Assembly: GCA_958296105.1 (NCBI GenBank)
Contig: OY282441.1
Span: forward strand, 1,399,800 to 1,463,799
Reading direction: 5' to 3'
From: an uncultured Dehalococcoidia bacterium
Lineage (GTDB): Bacteria > Chloroflexota > Dehalococcoidia > Lucifugimonadales > UBA1123
Length of the DNA: 64,000 nt
Shown here: in pieces, positions 24,163-33,812 of the stretch
How positions within the stretch are numbered: the first letter of the stretch is position 1
Layout: each line of letters starts with the position of its first letter
Notes under the pieces: model-generated
What the model saw: only the letters and a program-made list of their open reading frames with translations
Databases searched by the model: none
What the model was told of the DNA's origin: nothing
Program-made: the position numbers and the translations under genes

Positions 24163-25266
24163 ATGAGAGTTACGGTTATCGGGGCGGGCATCGTGGGCGG
24201 GGCGATCGCGTTCCACCTAGCCCGCCGGGGCGGGGACGTGACGCTGATCGACTCCGATGAGCCCGGCATGGGCGCGTCCAGCCATTCGTTCGCTTGGATC
24301 AACGCTTTCGGCAAGGAGCCGCGCCACTACAACGAGCTGAACCGCCGCTCGCTGGACTGCTGGGACAGGTTCGCGCGTCTGCTCGATGCAGACATCGGCC
24401 TGCGCTGGGGCGGACATCTCACTTGGGCTTCGGACTGCGAGGGCGGAGAGGCGCTGAAGGCGCAGGTGGCGAAGCTCCAACGCTGGGGATACGCGGCTCG
24501 GCTTCTCGACGAGTCCGAAATGGCGCGCCTCGAACCCGGCCTCAGACCCGGTCGCGTGGCGGCGGCGGCGATCAGCGACAACGACGGCCACGTCCTGCCC
24601 ACGCTCGCAGCCCGGGCGTGCGCCGAGCGCGTGGCGGAGATGGGCGGCAGGGTGATGGCGAACTCCGCCGTCACCGGGCTGGATTCTTCAGGCGGACGCA
24701 TATCTTCGGTACTCGTGGGTGATGAGTGCGTGGAGTGCGACGCCGTCGTGGTGGCGGCCGGCGTGGCTACTACCGAGATCGCGGGGTGGGCTGGGGTCTA
24801 CGTCCCGCAGCAGGAGAGCCCGGGGGTGGTCGTCAGAACGGAGGCAATGCCGCCTACGCTGAAGTCAGTCGCCGCCCTGTACTGCCCTCCGCTGGAAGAC
24901 GGGCAGCCGGAGGTTCACGTTCGGCAGGGCGCGGACGGCGTTCTGATGATCGGCGAGGGCAGTCAGGAAAGTCTGGCGCAAGACGATTCGCAGGCGCACG
25001 CCGATGAGCTGGTGGCTCGCGCCGCCCGCTATCTGCCCGATCTGGCTGGCGCGCGCGCCGTTCCCGTCCCGGTCGGATACAGGCCCATGCCCGAAGACGA
25101 GCTGCCCGTTCTCGGCTATGCCGCCGCCGCGCCCAACGTGTACATCGCGCTGATGCACAGCGGCATCACGCTTGCGCCGCTCGTCGGAGAGCTTGCGGCG
25201 ATGGAAATCCTCGATGGCGCGCGAGTGGATACGCTCGAACCCTATCGTCCCGAACGATTCGCATAA
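24163..25266 (+). CDS. FAD-dependent oxidoreductase, DAO family
   Basis: The 367-residue product begins MRVTVIGAGIVGGAIAFHLA, a GxGxxG FAD site, with an acidic end to strand 2 (VTLIDSDEPGMGASSHS). The DAO-type middle (EMARLEPGLRPG, HVLPTLAARACAERVAEMGG) and C-terminal GYRPMPEDELPVLGYAAA then HSGITLAPLVGELAAMEI support a D-amino-acid oxidase, sarcosine or glycine oxidase-like enzyme. It oxidises a C-N bond of an amine or imino acid; the substrate is unknown. The stop is 30 bases before the next gene, which shares direction. Confidence 0.92.
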   Translation: MRVTVIGAGIVGGAIAFHLARRGGDVTLIDSDEPGMGASSHSFAWINAFGKEPRHYNELNRRSLDCWDRFARLLDADIGLRWGGHLTWASDCEGGEALKAQVAKLQRWGYAARLLDESEMARLEPGLRPGRVAAAAISDNDGHVLPTLAARACAERVAEMGGRVMANSAVTGLDSSGGRISSVLVGDECVECDAVVVAAGVATTEIAGWAGVYVPQQESPGVVVRTEAMPPTLKSVAALYCPPLEDGQPEVHVRQGADGVLMIGEGSQESLAQDDSQAHADELVARAARYLPDLAGARAVPVPVGYRPMPEDELPVLGYAAAAPNVYIALMHSGITLAPLVGELAAMEILDGARVDTLEPYRPERFA

Positions 25267-25296
25267 ACCGACAACATCCACAACGGAGCTTCAGAC

Positions 25297-27039
25297 ATGC
25301 CCGAACAGTACGACCGCCTGCTGGAAGAGACGGACAGGATACGCTCCCGCTCCAACGCGCCCTGGACGAAGGACGGGGCGGGAGTGACCCGCAAGGACAC
25401 TCAGATCGCGGCGCTGGCGCATCAGGACGCCTACGCGGACAGCTCGGACCGACACCGCATACTGCTGATCGGAGGACTCGACGGATCGGAGGCGGACGCG
25501 GCGGCGGCGGTCTCCGTCATGGAGTCCTACGCGCGCAGTCAGCGGCTCAGGAACAGGATCGCCCTGAGCGTCATACCATGCGGCAATCCCGACGGGCTGG
25601 GACTAGGCGCAGGGCGGGGAAACGGATCGGGCGGCGATCCATCCACGGGCTACCCGCCTGAAGGCGGCTTCTTCGATCACGAGACCGACCCAGAATCCCG
25701 CTACCTGTGGAGATACATCGGGTTCATGGCTCCGGACTGCGTTATCGAGATACGAGCGGGCGATTCCGTGCGCTGGGAGTACAGCGGGGATGCGCATATC
25801 CGCGTTGTGTCCGCCCTGAATGCCGCGCCCATGCTCGAAGGCGGCAGCCTTCTGAGCGCGCTGGCTTCCGGACGACCCAACGATCTTGGAAGCGTGCATG
25901 GATTTCGCCTGACGGCCCCGACGGACGCTTGGGGGGCGCAGCTGCGGCGGCTTGCCCACGCGCTGGACGCCGGGCATGGTGTGACTGTATCGCGGGCGAG
26001 AAGCGCGCTCGCCGCGCGCGGAGATCGCTCGCCGCTGGAAGTGGCAGCCGCGCTCGCGCCGCGATACGGCGATACGCTCGACCCCGTAATCTATACGAAG
26101 GGGGTCGCAATCAGCGGACGGCTGAGGCTCGGCGATCTGACGAACAACGTATCTTCGTTCGCCGAGGGAGTCGAAGCGCTGGTCGCGCCGTACCTGTCCG
26201 GAGAGAGGTCATGGTTCGGAGGCTCGGCCGGCGGAGCGAATCACGCGGGTCTGGTATGGTGCGACGAGATGTTCGAAGCCAGCGGCGACGCGCGCTACCG
26301 CGACCTGCTGGTCTCGACCGCCGACCTGTATCTGGGAAACGAGGCCGGCGCTCCGCCGCCGCCGTGCGACCCCGACTACCGCACCGAGGACTTCTTCTTC
26401 TGCGGCGCGCTCATGGGCAGGGCATACGCGCTGACGGGCGAGGTATCGTATCTGGACGTGCAGACCGCCTTTCTGTCGAACGCGGGCATACAGCAGGATG
26501 ACGGGCTGTTCTGGCACTGCCGATCCTCGCCCTACTACTGGGGACGGGGCAACGGCTTCGCGGCGCTGGGATACGCGGAGACGCTGACGCATCTTCCGAA
26601 AGACCACGCGGAGAGGGACGCGCTGATCGAGGCGCACACGCGGCATCTGGACGCGCTCCGTAGGCTTCAGCGCCCGTCTGGGATGCTGTCCCAGCTGCTG
26701 GACTTCAGCGGTTCGTATCAGGAGCTTACCGCAACCTGTATGGCGGGCTACGCCGTCGCGCGAGGTCTGAGGCTCGGCTGGCTGGACGACTCTTATACGG
26801 AGTTCGCAAACAGCCTCTGGCGCGCGGCGTCCGAGCGCGTAGGGCTGGATGGCGGAGTGGTGGACGGATGCACCGGCACGGGCGCAGCCAGAGACAGGCG
26901 GTTCTACCTAGACCGCGCCGCCGAGTTCGGGCAGGACGAGCGCACCGGCAACCTCGCGCTCTGGTTCGCCGTCGAGATGGCGCGTCTGCGCAGGGCTGCA
27001 TCGGGAAACACGGCCCTGTCTGCGCATCTCGAAGGCTAG
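25297..27039 (+). CDS. Two-part protein: M14-peptidase-like N-terminus and GH88/GH105-like C-terminus
   Basis: The 580-residue product starts [19 protein letters not shown] after CGGAGC. Residues about 55-270 resemble an M14 zinc-carboxypeptidase or esterase core ([20 protein letters not shown], then [11 protein letters not shown]), but the metal His of the usual G-x-H-G-x-E is Asp (GLDGSE). Residues about 300-570 look like a GH88/GH105 (alpha/alpha)6 barrel: [24 protein letters not shown] and [21 protein letters not shown]105 enzymes cleave unsaturated uronyl sugars. No signal peptide is seen. Identification is by motif shape only. The stop overlaps the converging Opp gene by 4 bases. Confidence 0.65.
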   Translation: MPEQYDRLLEETDRIRSRSNAPWTKDGAGVTRKDTQIAALAHQDAYADSSDRHRILLIGGLDGSEADAAAAVSVMESYARSQRLRNRIALSVIPCGNPDGLGLGAGRGNGSGGDPSTGYPPEGGFFDHETDPESRYLWRYIGFMAPDCVIEIRAGDSVRWEYSGDAHIRVVSALNAAPMLEGGSLLSALASGRPNDLGSVHGFRLTAPTDAWGAQLRRLAHALDAGHGVTVSRARSALAARGDRSPLEVAAALAPRYGDTLDPVIYTKGVAISGRLRLGDLTNNVSSFAEGVEALVAPYLSGERSWFGGSAGGANHAGLVWCDEMFEASGDARYRDLLVSTADLYLGNEAGAPPPPCDPDYRTEDFFFCGALMGRAYALTGEVSYLDVQTAFLSNAGIQQDDGLFWHCRSSPYYWGRGNGFAALGYAETLTHLPKDHAERDALIEAHTRHLDALRRLQRPSGMLSQLLDFSGSYQELTATCMAGYAVARGLRLGWLDDSYTEFANSLWRAASERVGLDGGVVDGCTGTGAARDRRFYLDRAAEFGQDERTGNLALWFAVEMARLRRAASGNTALSAHLEG

Positions 27040-28067
27040 GCGCGGGCGGTCTCCCAGCCCTCGACTCGGATGCAGGATACCCAGTGGCCCGGCGATACCT
27101 CGCGGAGCTCGGGCATCTCCAGCTGGCAGTCTTCGATCGCCACGGGGCAGCGTGTATGGAACACGCACCCCGCCGGGGGGTTCATCGGGCTTGGCACGTC
27201 ACCGGTCAGGATGATGCGCTCCCTCTGCGCCTCTATGAGCGGGTCGGGGATGGGAACCGCCGAGAGCAGCGCCCTCGTGTACGGATGGAGGGGGTTGTCG
27301 TACAGCTCGTTGCGGTCGGCGATCTCGACTATGTGGCCTAGGTACATGACCGCCACGCGGTCCGAGATGTGGCGAACGACGGATAGGTCGTGGGCGATGA
27401 ACAGGTAGGTAAGCCCGAACTGCTGCTGAAGATCCTCCAGCAGGTTGATGACCTGCGCCTGAATGGATACGTCAAGCGCGGATACTGGCTCGTCGCAGAC
27501 GATGAAGCTGGGGTTTACCGCCAGCGCGCGCGCGATTCCGATGCGCTGGCGCTGTCCGCCGCTGAACTCGTGAGGATATCTGTCTGCCATGTACGGGTTG
27601 AGTCCGACCACCTGAAGCAGCTCTGACACCCGGCTTCTGTATTCGCCTCTGGATGACGTCAGCTTGTGGACGATGAGCGGCTCGCCCACGATGTCGCCGC
27701 AGGTCATGCGCGGGTTCAGCGATCCGTATGGGTCTTGGAAGATGATCTGCATCTTGCGGCGCATGGCGCGCATGGCGCCGCCGTCCAGATCGTTGAGGCG
27801 GGTGCCTTCGAACATCACCTCGCCGTCGGTCGGCTTGTAGAGCTGTAGAATTGCTCTGCCCGTCGTGGTCTTTCCGCAGCCGCTCTCGCCCACCAGCCCC
27901 AAGGTCTCCCCTTGGTTGATGGAGAAGGTGACGTCGTCGACCGCCTTGACCTCGGCGACCTTGCGCTGGAATATGATCCCCGATGTGACCGGGAAGTACA
28001 TCTTGAGGTTCTTGACTTCCAGAAGGGGAGTTTGGCCGTTGGAGCCGGAACCGTTGGTGGTTGTCAT
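27036..28067 (-). CDS. Oligopeptide/dipeptide ABC transporter ATPase, OppF/DppF type
   Basis: The 343-residue product has Walker [20 protein letters not shown]-loop [14 protein letters not shown], signature [16 protein letters not shown], Walker [14 protein letters not shown] and switch His in [13 protein letters not shown]. The C-terminal oligo_HPY extension ([15 protein letters not shown]) marks the Opp/Dpp/nickel family and holds conserved Cys residues. It energises import of peptides or other small solutes. The partner OppD-type ATPase lies immediately upstream. No permease or binding protein is in the window. Confidence 0.95.
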   Translation of the reverse strand: MTTTNGSGSNGQTPLLEVKNLKMYFPVTSGIIFQRKVAEVKAVDDVTFSINQGETLGLVGESGCGKTTTGRAILQLYKPTDGEVMFEGTRLNDLDGGAMRAMRRKMQIIFQDPYGSLNPRMTCGDIVGEPLIVHKLTSSRGEYRSRVSELLQVVGLNPYMADRYPHEFSGGQRQRIGIARALAVNPSFIVCDEPVSALDVSIQAQVINLLEDLQQQFGLTYLFIAHDLSVVRHISDRVAVMYLGHIVEIADRNELYDNPLHPYTRALLSAVPIPDPLIEAQRERIILTGDVPSPMNPPAGCVFHTRCPVAIEDCQLEMPELREVSPGHWVSCIRVEGWETARA

Positions 28068-28083
28068 CGTCCTCTTCTACCTC

Positions 28084-29088
28084 CTAGTAGCCGACTCTCA
28101 CGCCAGCCAGCTCGTCGAGTTCCTTGTGTCTCCAGCAGGCGGAAGTGTGTCCCGCGTTGGTCTCCACCAAGACAGGGGTCTCGTCCAAGCACTGCTCGAA
28201 CACGAACTTGCAGCGCGGAGCGAAAGAGCATCCCTCCGGCAGGTTCACCAAGTCCGGAGGCAAGCCCTCGATGGCGTCCAGCCTGATTCGCTCGTTGGCG
28301 TCCAAGCGGGGAACCGAGTTGAGCAGCGCCAGCGTGTAGGGGTGCTTGGGGTTGTGGTATATCTCTTCTGCCGAGCCTGTCTCGATAATCTTGCCTGCGT
28401 ACATGACGTTTACGTTGTCGGCGTACCGCGCCACCACGCCCAGGTTGTGGGTAATGATGATCATTGCGGTGCCGAAGTCTCGCGCCAGATCCTGCATGAG
28501 CTCCAGTATCTGGGCTTGAATGGTAACGTCCAGCGCGGTGGTAGGCTCGTCCGCGATGATCAGCTTGGGGTTGCAGCTGAGCGCCATGGCGATCATGACG
28601 CGCTGGCGCATTCCGCCGCTGAACTGGTGGGGGTAGTCCACCAGCCTGCGATCGGCGTCCGGTATTCCGACGGTCGAAAGCAGCTCAGCCGCTCTGACCG
28701 ACGCCTGCTGTCTGCTCATGCCCTGATGAAGCTCCAGCGTCTCGGTGAGCTGCCTTCCTATGGTCAGGACCGGATTGAGCGAGGTCATCGGCTCCTGGAA
28801 CACCATGGCGATGCGGTTGCCCCTGATGTGGCGCATCTCGGCGTCGTCCATGTGAAGCAGGTCTTCGCCCTCGAACACCACTTCGCCCGCCACCGTGCGA
28901 CCCGGAGGAGACGGCACGAGGCGCATGATGGACAGGGCATGGACGCTCTTTCCGCAGCCGCTCTCGCCCACTACGCCCAGCACTTCTCCCTCTTCCAAGT
29001 CGTAGGTGATCCCGTCGACCGCTTTGACGACCCCGTCCTGTGTGAAGAAGTGAGTGGTGAGATTGTTTACTTCCAGCAGTTTGGCCAT
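28084..29088 (-). CDS. Oligopeptide/dipeptide ABC transporter ATPase, OppD/DppD type
   Basis: The start at 29088 ([15 protein letters not shown]) has GGAGGGG upstream and is preferred to a codon 60 bases earlier. The product has 334 residues. It shows Walker [18 protein letters not shown], the OppD-typical [30 protein letters not shown], signature [16 protein letters not shown], Walker [14 protein letters not shown] and oligo_HPY tail ([14 protein letters not shown]). It forms a heterodimer with the OppF-type protein encoded 16 bases downstream. Membrane subunits must be encoded elsewhere. Confidence 0.95.
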   Translation of the reverse strand: MAKLLEVNNLTTHFFTQDGVVKAVDGITYDLEEGEVLGVVGESGCGKSVHALSIMRLVPSPPGRTVAGEVVFEGEDLLHMDDAEMRHIRGNRIAMVFQEPMTSLNPVLTIGRQLTETLELHQGMSRQQASVRAAELLSTVGIPDADRRLVDYPHQFSGGMRQRVMIAMALSCNPKLIIADEPTTALDVTIQAQILELMQDLARDFGTAMIIITHNLGVVARYADNVNVMYAGKIIETGSAEEIYHNPKHPYTLALLNSVPRLDANERIRLDAIEGLPPDLVNLPEGCSFAPRCKFVFEQCLDETPVLVETNAGHTSACWRHKELDELAGVRVGY

Positions 29089-29216
29089 GCGGAATCCCCT
29101 CCGCCAGATGCGTATTCTTTCAAGAGCCATCCGACCAGCGAGCGACATCGGCTTGAAATGACAGGCGACGCTCGCAGCCTCGTCGCAGCTGAATTGATAT
29201 GTTTCGGTTTCGGCTC

Positions 29217-29246
29217 ACGATATGGCATTTGGATCGCCATTGTCAA
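29217..29246 (-). promoter_or_regulatory. Sigma-70-like promoter for the opp ATPase pair
   Basis: On the complement: TTGACA (29246-29241), an 18-base spacer and TATCGT (29222-29217). It is directed to the OppD start at 29088 and implies a leader of about 120 bases. The large inverted repeat ends only 3 bases upstream of the -35. Confidence 0.5.
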
Positions 29247-29249
29247 GCG

Positions 29250-29309
29250 GGTATTCTCGGCTCGCGCTGGTACTACATACTTTCATTAGGCTCACGAGCC
29301 GAGAATACC
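29250..29309. terminator. Perfect 15-bp inverted repeat between clpC and opp
   Basis: GGTATTCTCGGCTCG (29250-29264) and CGAGCCGAGAATACC (29295-29309) match exactly across 30 bases. It starts 32 bases after the clpC stop and ends 3 bases before the opp -35. It can be a terminator for clpC or an operator for opp. It is not a CIRCE or HAIR heat-shock sequence. Confidence 0.55.
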
Positions 29310-29341
29310 ATCGAGCGCGCAGGCGCGCCGCATGGGTTCTG

Positions 29342-31792
29342 CTACGCAGCCGCGACGTCCTCCCGCCTCGACTCGGCTCTTGCGAACGTGAGCGCGGAGC
29401 CGTCGAAGTCCGCGATCACGTGGTCGCCCTCTTGGAACTCGCTCGCCAGTATATGGCGGGAGAGCGGGTTTTCGATGAACTTCTGGATCGCCCGTCTCAG
29501 CGGGCGCGCTCCGTACAGCCTGTCGTATCCCTTTCTCGTCAGCCACTCGCGCGCTTCCTGCGTGAGGCTGAGCGCTACTCCGCGCTCGGCGAGTCTGCCC
29601 CCGACTTCCGCGACGCCGATGTCCACCACCTGCCTGATCTCACTCTCGCTCAGTGGATCGAATACGATCGTCTCGTCTATGCGGTTGAGGAACTCGGGTC
29701 TGAACGTCCGTCTGAGCGCGTCTTCGACAGCCGCCCTGCGCAGAGCGCCGCCGTTCTCGCGCTCTCCCCCTCGCACGAAGCCGACCGCCTCGCGCCCTTC
29801 CGTTCCCGTCCCCAGGTTGCTGGTCATTATGATCAGCGTATTGCGGAAATCCACTGTGCGCCCGTGTCCGTCCGTCAGCCGTCCGTCCTCCAGAATCTGG
29901 AGCAGGGCGTTGAACACGTCCGGGTGCGCCTTCTCTATCTCGTCGAACAGGATGACGCGGAACGGGCGGCGGCGCACGGCTTCGGTGAGCTGTCCGCCCT
30001 CGTCGAATCCGACGTAGCCGGGAGGCGCGCCGACCAGCCGCGACACGGCGTGTTTCTCCATGTATTCGGACATGTCGAGCCGAACCATGTTCTGTTCGTC
30101 GTCGAACAGGAACTCAGCGAGCGCGCGCGCCAGCTCCGTCTTGCCCACGCCCGTAGGTCCTAGGAAGATGAAGCTGCCGATTGGGCGGGCGGGGTCGCTC
30201 AGCCCGGCGCGGGCGCGGCGTATGGCGTCCGAGACCGCCGTTATCGCATCGCGCTGTCCGATGACCCGCTCGTGCAGACGGTCTTCCATGTGAAGCAGCC
30301 TGTCCGCCTCGGTCTCCAGAAGGCGGTCCACGGGGATGCCCGTCCAAGTGGCGATGAGCGCTCCCACGCGCTCCGCCGTGACCACCATGGGCGCGTCTGC
30401 GTGCGGACGCGAGGCGTCGAGCGCGTCGCGCTCGTCCTGGAGCCTGAGCCGCTCGGAGCGGAGGGCGGCGGCGCGTTCGTAGTCCGCGCGCTGGGATGCC
30501 GCCTGCTCCTCGTCTGCCAGCCGCTGCATCCGAGATTCGATCTGGACTACGTCCAAGGGCTTCGACTGCGACTCTATGCGCAGCTTGGACGCGGCTTCGT
30601 CTATGAGGTCGACGGCCTTGTCCGGCAGAAGGCGATCCGAGATGTAGCGCTGGCTCAGTCTGGCTGCGGCTTCGACCGCCTCGTCCTCCACCTTCACCTT
30701 GTGGTGAGCCTCGTACTTCGGGCGCAGCCCCTTCAGCATCTGGATGGCGGTTTCGACGTCCGGCTCCTCGACCAGAATGGGCTGGAAGCGTCTTTCGAGC
30801 GCGGCATCCTTCTCGATGTGTCTGCGGTACTCGTCCTCGGTGGTCGCGCCTATGGTCTGAAGCTCCCCGCGCGCCAGCGCCGGCTTCATCATGTTGGAGG
30901 CGTCTATCGCGCCCTCCGAAGCGCCGGCTCCTACGACGGTGTGAAGCTCGTCGATGAACAGGACGATCTCGCCCTCCGCCTGTTTGATCTCGTCCATGAC
31001 GGATTTGAGGCGCTCCTCGAACTCTCCTCTGAACTTGGCCCCTGCCACCATCGCGCCCATGTCGAGCGCGATGACTCGTCTGCCCCTCAGCTCTTCGGGC
31101 GCGTTGTCCGATGCGATGCGCTGCGCCAGCCCTTCGACTATGGCGGTCTTGCCCACGCCGGCGCCGCCTATCAGTACGGGGTTGTTCTTGGCGCGGCGGA
31201 TGAGCGTCTGCATCACGCGGGACACCTCGACCTCGCGCCCGATCACCGGGTCGAGCCTGCCCTCTGAAGCCAGATGGGTGAGGTCGACGCTGAACCGTTC
31301 GAGCGCGCGGTATCTGCTCTCAGCCCTCTGGTCGGTCACGCGCTGGCTGCCTCGCACCTTCTGGAGCGCGCGGTACACCTTTTCCGTGTCCACTCCGAAC
31401 ACCTTGAGGACGCGAGCCGCCGCGCCCTGCTCCTCGTGTGTCAGCGCGATCAGCAGATGCTCCACGCTGATGAAGTCGTCTCCCAGACGGTCGGACTCTG
31501 CCTTCGCGCGATCGAGAGTCGCCTTCGCTCTCGGTGTCATGAATATCTGGTTCGAGCCGACAGCCGCTCTCGGCGTCTGCCCCATCATGTCGTCGAGTCT
31601 GGCGCGCACAGCCGCCACCGGAACTCCGATCTCCCTGAGCAGATCGGCAGGCGTACCCCGCTCCTGTTCCAGCAGCGCCATCAGGATATGCTCGGCGTCC
31701 CACTGGCTGTGGCGATAGCGACGAACCATCTCCTGAGATTCACGCAGCGCGTCCTGCGCCTGTTCGGTAAAATCGTTCTGGTGCAGTACCAT
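29342..31792 (-). CDS. clpC: Clp ATPase, ClpC type
   Basis: The start at 31792 ([16 protein letters not shown]) has GGAGGAAGG upstream; the GTG 21 bases earlier contains that site and is rejected. The 816-residue hexameric AAA+ unfoldase has two Clp_N repeats (about 10-150), AAA1 with [16 protein letters not shown] and VLFIDELHT, and a short UVR-like middle domain (about 415-450). AAA2 has [28 protein letters not shown] and NRIDE. The short middle domain excludes ClpB, and the V-G-F tripeptide (EAVGFVRGG) is the ClpP-docking loop. It feeds substrates to ClpP. ClpP and McsB are not nearby. Confidence 0.93.
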   Translation of the reverse strand: MVLHQNDFTEQAQDALRESQEMVRRYRHSQWDAEHILMALLEQERGTPADLLREIGVPVAAVRARLDDMMGQTPRAAVGSNQIFMTPRAKATLDRAKAESDRLGDDFISVEHLLIALTHEEQGAAARVLKVFGVDTEKVYRALQKVRGSQRVTDQRAESRYRALERFSVDLTHLASEGRLDPVIGREVEVSRVMQTLIRRAKNNPVLIGGAGVGKTAIVEGLAQRIASDNAPEELRGRRVIALDMGAMVAGAKFRGEFEERLKSVMDEIKQAEGEIVLFIDELHTVVGAGASEGAIDASNMMKPALARGELQTIGATTEDEYRRHIEKDAALERRFQPILVEEPDVETAIQMLKGLRPKYEAHHKVKVEDEAVEAAARLSQRYISDRLLPDKAVDLIDEAASKLRIESQSKPLDVVQIESRMQRLADEEQAASQRADYERAAALRSERLRLQDERDALDASRPHADAPMVVTAERVGALIATWTGIPVDRLLETEADRLLHMEDRLHERVIGQRDAITAVSDAIRRARAGLSDPARPIGSFIFLGPTGVGKTELARALAEFLFDDEQNMVRLDMSEYMEKHAVSRLVGAPPGYVGFDEGGQLTEAVRRRPFRVILFDEIEKAHPDVFNALLQILEDGRLTDGHGRTVDFRNTLIIMTSNLGTGTEGREAVGFVRGGERENGGALRRAAVEDALRRTFRPEFLNRIDETIVFDPLSESEIRQVVDIGVAEVGGRLAERGVALSLTQEAREWLTRKGYDRLYGARPLRRAIQKFIENPLSRHILASEFQEGDHVIADFDGSALTFARAESRREDVAAA

Positions 31793-31865
31793 GTCCTTCC
31801 TCCGCAGCTTCACGATAACTTATTACAGAATAACAAATTACTTGATACGACACAACTCAATATAC

Positions 31866-31894
31866 ATGATCTTGAATGCACGGACAGCAGTCAA
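31866..31894 (-). promoter_or_regulatory. Possible promoter for clpC
   Basis: On the complement: TTGACT (31894-31889), 17 bases, GATCAT (31871-31866), followed by an AT-rich leader of about 65 bases with GGAGG before the start. The -10 is a weak match. Confidence 0.35.
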
Positions 31895-31900
31895 CGGATC

Positions 31901-31936
31901 CCCTCTCCCTCGATGTGAGGCTGTCGAGGGAGAGGG
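31901..31936. repeat. Dispersed palindromic repeat, copy 4
   Basis: CCCTCTCCCTCGA (31901-31913) and TCGAGGGAGAGGG (31924-31936) form a perfect 13-bp stem with a 10-base loop. It sits between the divergent clpC and PHP genes. Confidence 0.75.
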
Positions 31937-32022
31937 TGAAGCGGCAGACGGGATGCCAAGCGGCGCTCCCAAGCGGCGGATCTCGCCCCCCTTCCCGAAA
32001 AACTTGACTTGCGCCTTCTCCA

Positions 32023-32751
32023 ATGCCAGACTCTACTACTGACTGGACGCGCGCAGGGAGAGACTCAAAAGACCACTTGATAATAGACATCCACACGCAC
32101 ACCTACCCGACCTCCGTCGACAGCTTCATCGAGGCCGACGATCTCATCGAGGAAGCCAAGCGCATCGGACTCGATGGCGTCTGCATCACCGATCACGATG
32201 GGTTCTGGGACCACCGAGAGGTCGAGACCCTCTCCAAGCGCCACGACTTCCTGGTGCTTCCCGGCTGTGAGGTTACGACCGAGGAGGGTCATCTCTTGGT
32301 CTATGGGCTGCGAAAGTACATCTTCGGAATGCACCGTGCGGGCTTCGTCAAGAACAAGCTCGACGTGGAGCGGGGCGCTATGGTGGTGGCGCATCCGTAC
32401 AGGCGCACGTACCGAAAGGGCGCGCACACCAGCCCGGCGGCGTACCGCGAGATGGTCGAGCGCGCGGCGCGCAACCACGTGTTCGGCATGGTGGACGGCG
32501 TAGAGGTGATGAACAGCCGCGGACTGCCGGAAGAGAACGAGTTCAGCCAAGAGATGGCAAGATGGTTCCAGCTTCCGGGAACCGGCGCCAGCGACGCCCA
32601 TAAGCTGGAGGATCTGGGCAGCTTCGCCACCGAGTTCGAGCGCAGGATAACCTGCCTCGACGACCTGATAGCCGAGCTGCGCGCCGGACGCTTCAGAGCC
32701 ATCGCGCTGGACGAGTCCCGCGTTCCCGCGCTCGCCGCCGCCGCGTCCTAG
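32023..32751 (+). CDS. PHP-domain metal-dependent phosphoesterase
   Basis: The product of up to 242 residues carries DIHTHTYP (metal motif I, His-x-His), GLDGVCITDHDGFWDH (motif II), LVLPGCEVTTEEGHLLVYG (motif III with Glu), AMVVAHPYRR and the late GTGASDAHK. This is the trinuclear PHP fold, acting as a phosphatase or nuclease-type phosphoesterase on an unknown substrate. The ATG at 32023 lacks a ribosome site. An in-frame TTG at 32077, just before I-I-D-I-H-T-H, would remove an unconserved tail and follows AGGGAG, though at long spacing. An ABC ATPase gene follows 14 bases after the stop. Confidence 0.85.
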   Translation: MPDSTTDWTRAGRDSKDHLIIDIHTHTYPTSVDSFIEADDLIEEAKRIGLDGVCITDHDGFWDHREVETLSKRHDFLVLPGCEVTTEEGHLLVYGLRKYIFGMHRAGFVKNKLDVERGAMVVAHPYRRTYRKGAHTSPAAYREMVERAARNHVFGMVDGVEVMNSRGLPEENEFSQEMARWFQLPGTGASDAHKLEDLGSFATEFERRITCLDDLIAELRAGRFRAIALDESRVPALAAAAS

Positions 32752-32765
32752 AGGATGACGCCGCC

Positions 32766-33740
32766 ATGCCTCCTCTGCTGGAGATCGACAATCTGCACAC
32801 CTACTTCCCCACGCGAGAGGGGATAATCAAGGCGGTAAACGGCGTCTCGCTGTCGCTCGAAGCCGACTCGATACTCGGCGTGATGGGGGAGAGCGGGTCG
32901 GGCAAGACGATGACCGCGCTATCCGTTCTGAAGCTGGTGCCGTTTCCCGGTCAGATAGTGAGCGGACGCATCGAGTTCGACGGCCGCGATATGGTGAAGA
33001 TGGGCGATGACGAGATGCGCCACATCCGCGGCCGGCAGATCTCGCTGATCTTTCAGGACGCGGCATCCGCGCTCAATCCGGTCATAACCGTGGGAAAGCA
33101 GGTAGAGGAGCTCATGCTGGAACACACCGGCATGAGCAAGCGCCAAGCGCAAGAGTTCACGACGGAGCTCCTGGCGAGCATGGGAATTCCGGACGCGCGC
33201 CAGATGCTGAATCGCTACCCCTTTCAGCTGAGCGGCGGCATGGCGCAGCGGGTGATGATGGCCATTGGCGTCGCGCTCCAGCCCAGAGTGCTAATCGCAG
33301 ACGAGCCGACTTCCAACCTAGACGTCACCCTTCAGGCGGAGATGCTCCATCGGCTGAGGGTTCTGCGCGAGGAGAGCCAGACCGCCATCATGCTCATCAC
33401 TCACGACCTCGGCGTGATCGCGCAGATGGCGGAGAGGGTGGCGGTGATGTACGGCGGCTACGTGGTGGAGTCGGCGGACACGCGCGCGCTGTACAGCAAG
33501 CCGATGCACCCCTACACATGGGGGCTGTTCCAGTCTCTCCCAAGGCTGGACGCCGCAGGCCAGAGGCTGCGTCCCCTCACGGGCGCGCCGCCGCAGATGC
33601 TCGACCCACCCGACCAGTGTCCCTTCCTGCATCGCTGCTCCAAGGCGACCGTCGAGTGCCGCACCAGCCCCAGGCCGCACCTCCAAACCGTCGAGCCGGG
33701 CCACGCCCTAGCCTGCTATAACCCGGTGGAGATGGACTAG
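32766..33740 (+). CDS. Opp/Dpp-family ABC transporter ATPase (second OppD-type)
   Basis: The 324-residue product starts MPPLLEIDNLHTYFPTREG. It has Walker A GVMGESGSGKTMTALSV, MVKMGDDEMRHIRGRQISLIFQD, signature LSGGMAQRVMMAIGVA, Walker B VLIADEPTSNLDV and the oligo_HPY tail (CPFLHRCSKATVEC). The signature has M-A-Q instead of the common M-R-Q. It is a paralogue of the 28084 gene, not a copy. It lies 14 bases after the PHP gene without permeases or an OppF partner nearby. Confidence 0.93.
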   Translation: MPPLLEIDNLHTYFPTREGIIKAVNGVSLSLEADSILGVMGESGSGKTMTALSVLKLVPFPGQIVSGRIEFDGRDMVKMGDDEMRHIRGRQISLIFQDAASALNPVITVGKQVEELMLEHTGMSKRQAQEFTTELLASMGIPDARQMLNRYPFQLSGGMAQRVMMAIGVALQPRVLIADEPTSNLDVTLQAEMLHRLRVLREESQTAIMLITHDLGVIAQMAERVAVMYGGYVVESADTRALYSKPMHPYTWGLFQSLPRLDAAGQRLRPLTGAPPQMLDPPDQCPFLHRCSKATVECRTSPRPHLQTVEPGHALACYNPVEMD

Positions 33741-33812
33741 GGCGCAGGGGCGAGGGCGCGCTGGACTCCGACAGGGCTGGGCGTCTGCTGCGACCCGGTG
33801 GAGATGGACTAG
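33721..33812. repeat. Short direct duplication of the gene's 3' end
   Basis: The last 20 bases of the ABC gene including its TAG (33721-33740) recur exactly at 33793-33812, 72 bases on, with partly similar flanks (CTGCTA and CTGCTG). The second copy's CTAG also supplies the stop codon of the opposing HAD-IIA gene. Confidence 0.85.

Noticed and set aside
27865-29289. A 474-codon frame antisense to the opp ATPase genes
   Set aside because: It lies opposite two complete ABC ATPases with all motifs intact and spans their intergenic gap.
29250-29309. CIRCE or HAIR heat-shock operator near clpC
   Set aside because: The arms (GGTATTCTCGGCTCG) do not match either consensus, and the repeat is downstream of clpC, not upstream.
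29342-31792. Calling the Clp ATPase ClpB
   Set aside because: The middle domain is too short for the ClpB coiled coil, and a ClpP-docking V-G-F tripeptide is present.
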